64,000 nucleotides of DNA from the NCBI RefSeq assembly GCF_024436375.1, contig NZ_JAFMZM010000001.1, forward strand, positions 124,001 through 188,000, written 5' to 3'. The position numbers were made by a program, and so were the translations under genes. The DNA comes from Nocardioides astragali. GTDB taxonomy: Bacteria > Actinomycetota > Actinomycetes > Propionibacteriales > Nocardioidaceae. The first letter of the stretch is position 1; the number at the start of each line of letters is the position of its first letter. This document shows positions 1-7,282 of the stretch, in pieces. Below the pieces are notes generated by a model, which searched no databases, was not told the DNA's origin, and saw only the letters and a program-made list of their open reading frames with translations.

Positions 1-3
1 CGA

Positions 4-1140
4 TCAGCACGACTCCACCACCATCGCCACACCCTGGCCGCCTCCCGCGGCGATCGCGGCCAGGCCGACCGCGCCCTCGCCACGCGCGAGCAGCTGGGAG
101 AAGAGCCTCACCACGAGGACGGCGCCCGACGCTCCCCAGGGGTGCCCCAGGGCCAGCGCGCCGCCCTGCGTGCACACGCGGTCGGGGTCGAGTCCCAGCT
201 CGTCGCAGCACGCGAGCACCTGCCCGGCGAAGGCTTCGTTCAGCTCGATGGCGTCGAGCTGTTCCAGGGACGTCCCCGCTCGCTCGAGCGCGAGTCGTAC
301 GGCGGGGACCAACCCCCGCCCCGGGCGAGACGCGGCGACGCCGGTGGTGGCACTCGCCAGGACGCGCAGACCGGGGACGTCCAACCGGCGGTGCACCTCG
401 GCGCTGACGACGGCCACGGCGGCGGCTCCGTCGCTGACGCCGCACGCGTTGCCCGCGGTCACGGTCCCGTCGGGCCGGAAGGCCGCGGGCAGTCGCGAGA
501 GTCGTGCCGGCGTGAGGCCGGCACGTGGTCGCTCGTCCCGCGAGACGTCTCCCACCGGGACGATCTCCTGGTCGAGCAGGCCCGCCTCCCTGGCGGACGA
601 GGCCAGCCAGTGGGAGCGGGCGGCGTACGCGTCCTGGCGCTCGCGAGTCACCCCTGCCTCCTCGGCCAGCAGGTCGTTGGCCAGGCCCATGTCGAGGTCC
701 TCGGGGGCCGGAGCGAAGGGCGCGCGCTCGTACCTCACCGGTTCACCGCCCGCCTCAGGGGGCCAGAACCTCCACGGCGCCGTGCTCGCGGACTCGGCGC
801 CGCCGGCCAGGACGACCCCCGCCCGGTTGCGTACGAGCTGGGCGGCGAGGTCGATCGCGGCGAGCCCGCTCGCGCACTGGCGGTCGACGGTGAGTGCCGG
901 GGTCGAGGGCGGGAGTCCGGCAGCAAGAGCGGACACGCGGGCGACGTTGCCCCCTGGGCCCATGCAGTTGCCGAGCAGCACCTCGTCCACGTCGGCCGCG
1001 GCCACGCCGGCGCGGAGCAGCAGCGAGGCGAGGACGGGCGCGGCCAGCTGGTCCACCGTGACGTCCTTCAGCGCGTGCCCGGCAGTGCCGATCGGGGTGC
1101 GCGCGGCGGCGACGATCACGGGTGCAGCGTCGGCTCTCAT
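4..1140 (-). CDS. Thiolase-family protein (YhfS-like), last gene of the bioY operon
   Basis: A 378-aa thiolase fold protein. The nucleophile motif RQCASG (Cys about residue 89), NEAFA and GGALALGHP are all visible. The C-terminal motif that normally reads C-x-GGG reads AAGGGQG here, so the second catalytic cysteine is an alanine (codon near 35-37). Either the classic thiolysis/Claisen chemistry is altered or another residue serves as base. The start is placed at the ATG at 1140, which overlaps the stop of the upstream ligase (ATGA), rather than further upstream. It is the third gene of bioY-ligase-thiolase, the gene set of the B. subtilis yhfU-yhfT-yhfS operon of the biotin regulon, so a role in making or salvaging a biotin acyl precursor is inferred. 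Confidence 0.85.
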   Translation of the reverse strand: MRADAAPVIVAAARTPIGTAGHALKDVTVDQLAAPVLASLLLRAGVAAADVDEVLLGNCMGPGGNVARVSALAAGLPPSTPALTVDRQCASGLAAIDLAAQLVRNRAGVVLAGGAESASTAPWRFWPPEAGGEPVRYERAPFAPAPEDLDMGLANDLLAEEAGVTRERQDAYAARSHWLASSAREAGLLDQEIVPVGDVSRDERPRAGLTPARLSRLPAAFRPDGTVTAGNACGVSDGAAAVAVVSAEVHRRLDVPGLRVLASATTGVAASRPGRGLVPAVRLALERAGTSLEQLDAIELNEAFAGQVLACCDELGLDPDRVCTQGGALALGHPWGASGAVLVVRLFSQLLARGEGAVGLAAIAAGGGQGVAMVVESC

Positions 1141-2138
1141 GGGTCCACACCCTCCTGCGCCACCACCCGCACGATGGCTGCCTTGTCCACCTTGCCGCTG
1201 CCCGTCAGCGGCAAGGAACGGAGGTGGAACCAACGCCTCGGCCGCTGCTGGGGAGCCAGGACGCGTCGGCTGACCTCCTGGAGACGGGCCACGTCGTCCG
1301 GGTCCGTGACTACGGCGGCGACGACCTGTCCCAGATCCGGGTGCGGGACGCCGACCACCGTCACGTCGCCCGACGCCTCCTGACGCAGGGCGTGCTCGAT
1401 GTCGGCCTCCAGAACCGTGGCTCCCGCAGTCGTGACACCACCGGAGCGCCCGAAGACCGTGACGCGACCGCCTTCGTCAGGCTGTACGTCCCCCCGGTCC
1501 CCGACGGTCAGCCAACCCTCCGCGTCGCGACGGAGCACGTGCCGCGGCTCGGCGTACCCCTCGCACACGTAGGGCGAGCGGACCCACAGCTCGCCGTCGC
1601 GGGCTGCCACCTCGACACCCGGGAACGGTCGCAGCGACCCCGCGTGCTCTCCCCAGGCCACGAAGGAGAGCTCGGCGGCGCCGTAGTAGTGGCTCACCCG
1701 TGCACCCGTGCTCACGGCGGTGTCGCGCAGCGAGCTCGACAGACGGTCGCCGGCGACCACGAGATGGAGTCCGGAGAGGGCTGCCGGGTCGTCGGAGAGC
1801 TGACGGCGCAGCAGCCAGGGCGTCAGGTGCGCGTGCGTGGCGTGCGACGGCTCGGCCACCACCTCCGCCCCAGTCCAGGACGCGTGGGCCGCGGCGAAGA
1901 GGTTCATCGAGGCAGTCAGGGGGCCTGGCACCCACACCCTGCTGGCATCCGTCATCTCGAGCAGGGTGGAGACGTGGGGGTAGGACGCGGTCCACGAGCG
2001 GCTGGTCCGCAGGACGGTCCGCGCCTGTCCGCCCGTCCCGGACGTGCGGAACGCCAGCAGGTCGCCCGGCGCCGCGGCGTTGAGGACCGTCAGCGGGTCG
2101 GGCGCCGCCAGGACGTCGATGAACTCAGACGCTGGCAT
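1137..2138 (-). CDS. Short AMP-forming acyl-CoA ligase (YhfT-like)
   Basis: Class I adenylate-forming enzyme activating a carboxylic acid to acyl-AMP/acyl-CoA. Visible motifs in order: phosphate-binding loop RTSGTGGQART, YGAAE, TVGDRG, GRSGGVTTAG, and the C-terminal catalytic lysine in LTGSGKVDK. At about 333 aa it is much shorter than usual members (about 500 aa): the large N-terminal subdomain is reduced while all nucleotide-binding motifs remain. The ATG at 2138 overlaps the bioY stop by 14 bp; a GTG at 2165 is an alternative start. It sits between bioY and the thiolase with overlaps on both sides, so the three are one transcript. The substrate is unknown; a pimelate-like or fatty acid is a guess from the biotin context. 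Confidence 0.83.
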   Translation of the reverse strand: MPASEFIDVLAAPDPLTVLNAAAPGDLLAFRTSGTGGQARTVLRTSRSWTASYPHVSTLLEMTDASRVWVPGPLTASMNLFAAAHASWTGAEVVAEPSHATHAHLTPWLLRRQLSDDPAALSGLHLVVAGDRLSSSLRDTAVSTGARVSHYYGAAELSFVAWGEHAGSLRPFPGVEVAARDGELWVRSPYVCEGYAEPRHVLRRDAEGWLTVGDRGDVQPDEGGRVTVFGRSGGVTTAGATVLEADIEHALRQEASGDVTVVGVPHPDLGQVVAAVVTDPDDVARLQEVSRRVLAPQQRPRRWFHLRSLPLTGSGKVDKAAIVRVVAQEGVDP

Positions 2139-2733
2139 CGGCCGCGGAACGAGGTGACGTGCCACGACGCTCGGGAAGCAGACCGGGGTAGGCGGCGTGC
2201 ACCCCTTGGGCCACGAGGGCGCAGACGACGGCCTTGACCACGTCCCCGGGCACGAACACCAGGTCCGCGGCGATCGCGTCCCTGACGCTGAGGTCGGCCC
2301 GGAGCACCAGACCGATGATGCCCAACGCGTGCAGGACGACCACTCCGCCGACCACGCTCGCCACGATGCCCCAGACGAGGCGGTAGGGAGCCCCGAAGGC
2401 GTACGTCAACGCGCCGACGGCGTAGGCGGCGACGGGGAACCCCACCAGGTAGCCGACGGACGGCCCCGCGAAGACACCCAGCCCACCCCGACCGCCCGCC
2501 AGGAGCGGCAGGCCGATCGCCACCAGGGCGAGGAACACGACCAACGCCAGGGCGCCACGCCGCGGACCGAGGATCGCGCCGGCGAGCATGACACCCAACG
2601 ACTGGGCGGTGATCGGCACTGCTCCGCCGAACGCGTTGATCGCCGGGAAGACGCCCAGTGCCGCGACCACCCCCGCGAAGATCGCGACGAGGGGGATGTC
2701 GCGTCGGGTGTGGGCCTCGGGGTGTGTGGTCAT
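2125..2733 (-). CDS. bioY: Biotin transporter substrate-binding subunit BioY
   Basis: A 202-aa hydrophobic protein with about six membrane segments and the BioY signature region (VPITAQSLGVMLAGAILGPRRG near residues 40-60, GPSVGYLVGFPVAA near 95). BioY is the S component of ECF biotin transporters and can work alone or with a shared ECF module; no bioM/bioN is present here. The ATG at 2733 has a GAGG Shine-Dalgarno just upstream. It heads the three-gene operon with the ligase and thiolase. Two perfect TGAAC-N3-GTTCA palindromes lie 48-75 bp upstream of the start and match the known BioQ operator, so repression by BioQ (a TetR regulator encoded elsewhere) when biotin is sufficient is inferred. 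Confidence 0.93.
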   Translation of the reverse strand: MTTHPEAHTRRDIPLVAIFAGVVAALGVFPAINAFGGAVPITAQSLGVMLAGAILGPRRGALALVVFLALVAIGLPLLAGGRGGLGVFAGPSVGYLVGFPVAAYAVGALTYAFGAPYRLVWGIVASVVGGVVVLHALGIIGLVLRADLSVRDAIAADLVFVPGDVVKAVVCALVAQGVHAAYPGLLPERRGTSPRSAADASV

Positions 2734-2780
2734 GGTGGAACCTCGCGGATCGGTGAGCGGGGGCTCAGGAGCGGGAGAAC

Positions 2781-2808
2781 TGAACGGCGTTCAGGTGAAC
2801 GGTGTTCA
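2781..2808. promoter_or_regulatory. Two tandem BioQ-type operators
   Basis: Two perfect 13-bp palindromes TGAAC-GGC-GTTCA (2781-2793) and TGAAC-GGT-GTTCA (2796-2808) are separated by 2 bp. Each matches the TGAAC-N3-GTTCA type box described for mycobacterial BioQ (the corynebacterial site is closely related). They lie just upstream of bioY. Their 15-bp centre spacing would put two dimers on one side or slightly rotated. Confidence 0.85.
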
Positions 2809-2883
2809 GGCTAGCCGAGGCATCGGATGTGCGTCGACGGGGTCCCACTCGTCGGCCGGCCCACGTCGGGGCGCGGATCCCGG

Positions 2884-3735
2884 TCAGCCCGCAAGCCAGG
2901 GCTCCACGAGCTCGTCCCACAGGTCGGCGTTCTGCGCGCGGAAGAACCCGTGATGGCCCATCCGGCGGCCGTCGAGCTGCTCGGGGCTGAACCGCTGGCG
3001 GATCATTTCGGCGTTGGTGTACCAGTCGTGGAGGTGCTTGGTGCTCTCCGCGCTCATCAGCTCGTCGTCCGTGAACGACAGCGACATCATCGGCGCCTTC
3101 ACCTCCGCGAAGAGTGACGGCGCCTCGGGGTGGTCGACCTGGAGGTACTCCGGGTGCAGGCACCAGCGCGCCCACTGCCGCATCGCGTTGCCGGGCAGGT
3201 CGCCGAGGATCCTGAGGCGTCCGCCCGGGTAGTAGCCAGCGAGGCGTATCGCGACCGGCGCGACGACGGACCAGAGCACCGGCGCGATCCACCGCACGCC
3301 GGGCTGGTTGCGCCGCCAGTGACCGTCGCCAGCCGCAACGGTGATGACGGACGCGAGCCGGGTGTGGTCGATGAACGGGACCAGCTGTCCGCCCAGGCTG
3401 TGCCCCACCAGGGTCACGGGCAGGTCGTCCGCGTCGTCGGCGACTGCGTCGAGGATCGCGCGTACGTCGCCGAACCAGCGATCCACATCGGCGGTCTCGA
3501 CCTTCATCTCAGCCCTCGTCCGCATGCCGCGGTAGTCGAAGGTCACTGCGCGCCAGCCGCGTTCCGCGAGGTGCGTGGCGAAGGGGGTGTAGAAGGACGA
3601 GCGAGTCGCCATGGCCGGTACGACGAGCACGACTCCGCGCGGCTTGCCGTCCGGATCGAACGTGGTGACCGGTTGCTCGCGACCATCGTCCGCGATGACG
3701 GCTTGCCGGGGACTATGACGAGTGTAATAGTTCAT
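2884..3735 (-). CDS. Alpha/beta hydrolase, TetR-controlled
   Basis: A 283-aa soluble alpha/beta hydrolase. The nucleophile elbow GHSLGG (Ser about 113), an oxyanion region near VVPAMATRSS, an acidic residue in FTDDELM and a C-terminal histidine in GHHGFF form the expected triad. YRGMRTR near residue 68 resembles the cap-entry region of esterase YheT-like enzymes. The ATG at 3735 is chosen because it abuts the shared operator region; longer reading upstream would run through the operators and the divergent gene. It is divergent from a TetR regulator 42 bp away, and one operator overlaps codons 2-8. The regulator probably represses both genes. Substrate unknown; a lipid or xenobiotic ester is possible. 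Confidence 0.82.
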   Translation of the reverse strand: MNYYTRHSPRQAVIADDGREQPVTTFDPDGKPRGVVLVVPAMATRSSFYTPFATHLAERGWRAVTFDYRGMRTRAEMKVETADVDRWFGDVRAILDAVADDADDLPVTLVGHSLGGQLVPFIDHTRLASVITVAAGDGHWRRNQPGVRWIAPVLWSVVAPVAIRLAGYYPGGRLRILGDLPGNAMRQWARWCLHPEYLQVDHPEAPSLFAEVKAPMMSLSFTDDELMSAESTKHLHDWYTNAEMIRQRFSPEQLDGRRMGHHGFFRAQNADLWDELVEPWLAG

Positions 3736-3766
3736 GGCGGGGGAGCCTATGACGAGTGTCATAGGC
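3713..3766. promoter_or_regulatory. Twin TetR-type palindromic operators
   Basis: Site 1 (3745-3766) is a perfect palindrome with 9-bp arms GCCTATGAC and GTCATAGGC around GAGT. Site 2 (3713-3730) is CTATGAC-GAGT-GTAATAG, the same sequence with one mismatch. Centres are 34 bp apart. Site 2 overlaps the start of the hydrolase gene and site 1 the start-proximal region of the divergent TetR gene. Confidence 0.82.
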
Positions 3767-3777
3767 GAGGCAATAGG

Positions 3778-4350
3778 ATGACCCCTGTGGCAGGCGACAC
3801 CCGGACCCGGATGATCCGCGGCGCCGCGCGGATGATCGGCACCCGCGGCGTCGGCGCGATGAGCCTGCGCGACCTCGCCAGGGAAGCAGGGGTGCCGATC
3901 GGATCGACGTACCACCACTTCCCGGGAGGTCGGCAGCAACTGATCGAGGAGGCGATCCGCGCCACCGGCGCCGCCGTCACACGACGGCTAGAGGTCGGCC
4001 GCGAGCGGGGCCCCGTCGCCGCGCTGGACGCCTTCGGCGACGAGTGGCGCACGCTGCTCGAGGACAGCGAGTTCGTCACCGGGTGCCCGGTCTTCGCGGT
4101 GGCGACCGTCGACGACGAGGCCCTACGCAACGTCGCGACCGAGATCCTGGAGTCGTGGCAGACGAGCCTGGCCGAGGTCCTCGCGGACGCCGGCCTCGAC
4201 CCCGAGCGCGCACCCCGGCTCGCGCTGTTCATCGTCGCCGCGATCGAGGGCTCGATCGCGCTCTGCCAGTCCGCGAAGTCGATCGCCCCGCTGCGGGACA
4301 CGATGGAGGAGCTTCATCACCTGGTCGACGGCGCCCTGGGAATCCAGTAG
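3778..4350 (+). CDS. TetR/AcrR family repressor (LmrA/YxaF type)
   Basis: A 190-aa regulator. The N-terminal helix-turn-helix spans roughly residues 10-55 (SLRDLAREAGVPIGSTYHHF is the recognition region). The ligand domain contains the SIALCQSAKSIAPL segment typical of the LmrA/YxaF subgroup, which usually controls drug or aromatic-compound response genes. The ATG at 3778 follows the perfect palindrome at 3745-3766 by 11 bp, pointing to autoregulation. Divergent from the alpha/beta hydrolase, which is the likely target. The inducer cannot be read from sequence. Confidence 0.88.
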   Translation: MTPVAGDTRTRMIRGAARMIGTRGVGAMSLRDLAREAGVPIGSTYHHFPGGRQQLIEEAIRATGAAVTRRLEVGRERGPVAALDAFGDEWRTLLEDSEFVTGCPVFAVATVDDEALRNVATEILESWQTSLAEVLADAGLDPERAPRLALFIVAAIEGSIALCQSAKSIAPLRDTMEELHHLVDGALGIQ

Positions 4351-4440
4351 CCCCGGCGGTGAGTGGGCCGCCCAGTGCGGAGTGACACCACTCAACCGGC
4401 GCAGCTGTCACCCCTCAGGCGAAGCAGTACAAGGTTTCGG

Positions 4441-4513
4441 TAGGCCTCCAGGGGCTCGAACCCTGAACCAACGGATTAAAAGTCCGCTGCTCTACCAATT
4501 GAGCTAGAGGCCC
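4441..4513 (-). tRNA. tRNA-Lys (anticodon TTT)
   Basis: A 73-nt cloverleaf on the minus strand: acceptor GGGCCTC pairs with GAGGCCT (one G-T at position 1-72), D arm GCTC/GAGC, anticodon stem GCGGA/TCCGT with loop CTTTTAA, T arm CAGGG-TTCGAGC-CCCTG, discriminator A. CCA is not encoded. Anticodon TTT reads lysine AAA/AAG. Confidence 0.96.
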
Positions 4514-4579
4514 GGGACGGGAAGTCGCGGCACGAGGCTCCCGCGTCCAGGCGGGAAGTATCCCGCATATCGTGGCCCC

Positions 4580-5329
4580 ATGAACGGCACCCCGTCTGCG
4601 AGGACGCTCGTCGAGATCTGCCTCGAGGACGTCGGCGGCGCGCGAGCGGCCGCCGAGGGCGGTGCCGACGCGCTCGAGGTGTGTGCCGGGCTCGCCGAGG
4701 GCGGGACGACACCGACCCTGGGCTTCGTGCTCCATTGCGTGGAGGAGGCGCCGGATCTCGAGGTCCGGGTGCTGGTGCGGGCCCGCGGTGGTGACTTCGT
4801 CCACTCCCCGCAGGAGGTCGACGTGATGGCCGCCGACATCGAGGCGGTCCGGGCCACGGTGCCGCCGACGGCGCCGGTCGGCTTCGTCATCGGCACGCTC
4901 GCGGCGGACGGCAGCGTCGACGTCGACGCCGCACGACGACTCGTGGCGGCGTGCGGCGACGCGCCCGTCAGCTTCCACAAGGCCTTCGACTCCGTGCCGG
5001 ACAAGCGATCCGCACTTGGCCTGCTGGCCGACCTCGGGGTCACCCGGGTGCTGACCTCCGGCGGCGACGGTCCGGCCGTCGACCACCTGCCGCTGCTGGC
5101 CGACCTGGTGCGGCGAGGTGGCGAGGACGTACGCATCGCGGTGGGCGGCGGCGTCCGCACTCACAACGTGGCCCGCATCGTGGCGGAGACCGGTGCGCGC
5201 GAGGTGCACCTCCGCGCGTTGGGGCGCGTGCCGTCCTCGGGGGCTGTCCGCGCGGTCGGCTACGACCACGGAGACAGGAGCGTGACCAGCGCAGCCGTGG
5301 TCGCGGAGGTCGTCGAGGCACTGCGGTGA
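4580..5329 (+). CDS. cutC: CutC family copper homeostasis protein
   Basis: A 249-aa TIM-barrel protein of the CutC family. Characteristic segments: VEICLEDVGGARAAAEGGADALEVC at the start, VRARGGDFVHS near residue 72, SFHKAFDSV near 133, and RVLTSGGDG followed by IAVGGGVRTHNV in the C-terminal half. CutC proteins have been linked to copper tolerance, but the biochemical role is unsettled. The ATG at 4580 lies 6 nt after a -10 element TATCGT (4568-4573), so the mRNA is probably leaderless. Monocistronic, divergent from tRNA-Lys. Confidence 0.9.
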   Translation: MNGTPSARTLVEICLEDVGGARAAAEGGADALEVCAGLAEGGTTPTLGFVLHCVEEAPDLEVRVLVRARGGDFVHSPQEVDVMAADIEAVRATVPPTAPVGFVIGTLAADGSVDVDAARRLVAACGDAPVSFHKAFDSVPDKRSALGLLADLGVTRVLTSGGDGPAVDHLPLLADLVRRGGEDVRIAVGGGVRTHNVARIVAETGAREVHLRALGRVPSSGAVRAVGYDHGDRSVTSAAVVAEVVEALR

Positions 5330-5382
5330 GGCGACTCGGGTGGCCCGTTGGGGAAGAGTTCATCCCCGCTTGGGGCGCGGAC

Positions 5383-5411
5383 GGTGACGTCAGGCGATTT
5401 GTTGGTAAGGT
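5383..5411 (+). promoter_or_regulatory. Candidate cspA promoter with long leader
   Basis: GGTGAC (5383-5388), 17 bp, TAAGGT (5406-5411) fits a housekeeping actinobacterial promoter. It would give a 5' untranslated leader of about 165 nt before the cold-shock gene, as is usual for csp genes. Prediction by eye only. Confidence 0.45.
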
Positions 5412-5583
5412 TCGTGGTGCAACAGGTGCAAGTTCCAGCAGGTCGACGCCCGCGGAGTTTGTGATCCAACGGCGTTTCTTCTTCGGGCCCTCCAGCTTGT
5501 GAGTCGGAGCGACGTGTCACCGCACTTGGTGCGGAGTCGTCGAAGTGACGGCTTCTCGTTCCGATAACAGGAGTACCGAGCAC

Positions 5584-5787
5584 ATGGCTCAAGGCACCGT
5601 GAAGTGGTTCAACGCCGAGAAGGGTTTCGGCTTCATTGCGCAGGAGGACGGCGGCGACGACGTCTTCGTGCACTACTCGGCCATCCAGTCCAACGGCTAC
5701 AAGTCGCTGGATGAGAACCAGAAGGTCGAGTTCGACGTCACCCAGGGCCCGAAGGGCCCGCAGGCGGAGAACGTCCGTCCGCTCTGA
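5584..5787 (+). CDS. cspA: Cold-shock protein, CspA family
   Basis: A 67-aa single cold-shock (OB-fold) domain. The RNP1 motif KGFGFI (residues 15-20) and RNP2 DVFVHY (about 28-33) are intact, and the sequence opens [15 protein letters not shown]. Binds single-stranded RNA/DNA as an RNA chaperone in the cytoplasm. Preceded by a roughly 165-nt leader that may fold in a temperature-sensitive way, and followed by a strong terminator. A purine-rich GGAGTACCGAGCAC stretch precedes the ATG. The housekeeping form CspA is the best guess among actinobacterial paralogues. Confidence 0.95.
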   Translation: MAQGTVKWFNAEKGFGFIAQEDGGDDVFVHYSAIQSNGYKSLDENQKVEFDVTQGPKGPQAENVRPL

Positions 5788-5831
5788 TCTGCTGACGCTG
5801 GACCTGTTCGTCCAGATCTGATCAAGGATCC

Positions 5832-5860
5832 GGCCCCACTCCCTCCGCGGGGGTGGGGCC
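5832..5860 (+). terminator. Terminator after cspA
   Basis: Arms GGCCCCAC and GTGGGGCC, extended by UCC/GGG-type pairs, followed by AGATTCTGTT. A GC-rich hairpin with a weak T tail, typical of actinobacteria. Confidence 0.7.
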
Positions 5861-5976
5861 AGATTCTGTTGCGGGGCAGACTAGTGACACGAATGGGTCA
5901 TTTCCTCGGCCGTGGTCGTCGGGGACACTTGGACCAAGCACCTACAGTCGGATGATCCACGCGGGAGGAGGGTGAC

Positions 5977-6141
5977 GTGCACGACCAGTTCGACGTGACC
6001 CTCGAGGACGGCGACCTCCTCGGTGAGGTCGAGCTCACCACGACCCTGATCATCGCCGCGAGCGAGTCCGAGGACCACCTGTCCCAGGAGGAGATCGACC
6101 GGCTGCTGGGGGTCGTCCCCAAGCCGCGCGAGGAGTCCTGA
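5977..6141 (+). CDS. Small acidic hypothetical protein (54 aa)
   Basis: GTG start at 5977 with an excellent GGGAGGAGGG Shine-Dalgarno 4-5 nt upstream, ending TGA at 6141. The protein begins VHDQFDVTLEDGDLLGEVELT and ends SQEEIDRLLGVVPKPREES; it is strongly acidic, has no cysteine and no membrane segment. Codon third positions are almost all G or C, as in neighbouring real genes, which supports coding. It stands alone after the cspA terminator. The C-terminal helix with QEEIDRLLG resembles a docking peptide more than an enzyme. I do not recognise a function. Confidence 0.72.
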   Translation: MHDQFDVTLEDGDLLGEVELTTTLIIAASESEDHLSQEEIDRLLGVVPKPREES

Positions 6142-6188
6142 CCCGCTCGTCCGATCGAGGGGGCCGATCCAGAGGTTGCCGCCTGCGC

Positions 6189-7238
6189 TCAGCAGGTCGC
6201 GAAGAGCACCGGGCCGCTCGTCAGGTCCGAGAGGACGTACTGCCCGTCCTCCGGCCGAAGGTCCAGGATGATCTCGCGTCCGTCCGAGCGCGCGCCCGCC
6301 ACCGCGAACCGGTCGCCGAAGTCGCCGCCCTGGCCAGGAGCCGGTCCCGTTGCCAGCTGCGCGCGAGCCTCCGCGTCGTCATCCGCGTCGTCCGCGTCCT
6401 CGACCTGCATCACTGTCCGGACGTCGCCACCGGCCCGCAGCCCCATCGCGAACCCGGTGAGCGGATGGACCCCGCCGGCCGCTGTCACCAGCTGGTCGGC
6501 CTCGGCCTGGGCGTCGTCGTCGGACTGGGACATCGCGAGCCTCTCACAGGCGTACGCGCCGTCGTACACCGCTGCGGCCAGCGGATCGTCCAGCCCGTCC
6601 GCGAGGTCGCGGAGAGCGTCGGCAGCGTCGGCGTCCCCGGCGACCACCTCCAGCACCTGCTCGAGGTAGGACGCCTGGTCGGACGCGAGGACGACGTGGC
6701 GATCCGCGAGGAGGACGAAGTGCTGGAGCTCAGGGGTGAGCCCGGGTCCGACGCCGGAGAGCACGTCGGGCCCGCCCACCCAGACGCCGTCCGACTCGTC
6801 GGGCTCCGTCCAGCCCAGTGCGACCAGGCGGTCGGCGAGGTCGTCGAAGGACAGGTCCTCGTCGACGCCCAGCATCTCGACGGCACCGTCGCCCGCCTGC
6901 GCCAGCACCTCCCACGTGAGGGTGGCGGGAGAGAGGCCCAGCTCCTCGTGCATCACCTCGGCCGAGGTGCCGAGGGCAGACATCGCGGACAGGTCCCGGG
7001 TGAACGCGTCGGCCATGAAGGCGTCGACGTCCTCTGCCGACGAGCCGTTGTCGACGTCGGCGCCGAGCTCGCGGCGTACGCCCTCCCAGTCGGTCCACGA
7101 CACCCGGCTCGTCCCGGCCGGCGCCATCGACAGGGCTCGGGACAGCTCCGTCTCAGGCGGGACGAGGCGCCACGCGACCAGTCCGCCGACGACCACGGCG
7201 ACGAGTGCCACGAGGGCGACGACAGCACGACGCGACAC
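6189..7238 (-). CDS. Membrane-anchored secreted protein of unknown function
   Basis: A 349-aa protein with one N-terminal membrane anchor or signal (VVALVALVAVVVGGLVAWRL, residues 5-24) and an acidic extracytoplasmic part rich in Asp, Ala and Leu. Only two cysteines are seen, one in YACERL and the C-terminal residue. There is no lipobox. ATG at 7238 has GAGGAG upstream. Divergent from mutT1, 44 bp apart. It resembles other actinobacterial exported proteins of unknown role; no catalytic motif is visible. Confidence 0.7.
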   Translation of the reverse strand: MSRRAVVALVALVAVVVGGLVAWRLVPPETELSRALSMAPAGTSRVSWTDWEGVRRELGADVDNGSSAEDVDAFMADAFTRDLSAMSALGTSAEVMHEELGLSPATLTWEVLAQAGDGAVEMLGVDEDLSFDDLADRLVALGWTEPDESDGVWVGGPDVLSGVGPGLTPELQHFVLLADRHVVLASDQASYLEQVLEVVAGDADAADALRDLADGLDDPLAAAVYDGAYACERLAMSQSDDDAQAEADQLVTAAGGVHPLTGFAMGLRAGGDVRTVMQVEDADDADDDAEARAQLATGPAPGQGGDFGDRFAVAGARSDGREIILDLRPEDGQYVLSDLTSGPVLFATC

Positions 7239-7282
7239 GGACTGGCTCCTCGCGGATCGGTGAGGGGTGTGAGACTACTTCC

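Noticed and set aside
4372..4440. Second tRNA or small RNA next to tRNA-Lys
   Set aside because: Only a 5-bp hairpin (GAGTG/CACTC) is visible; no cloverleaf.
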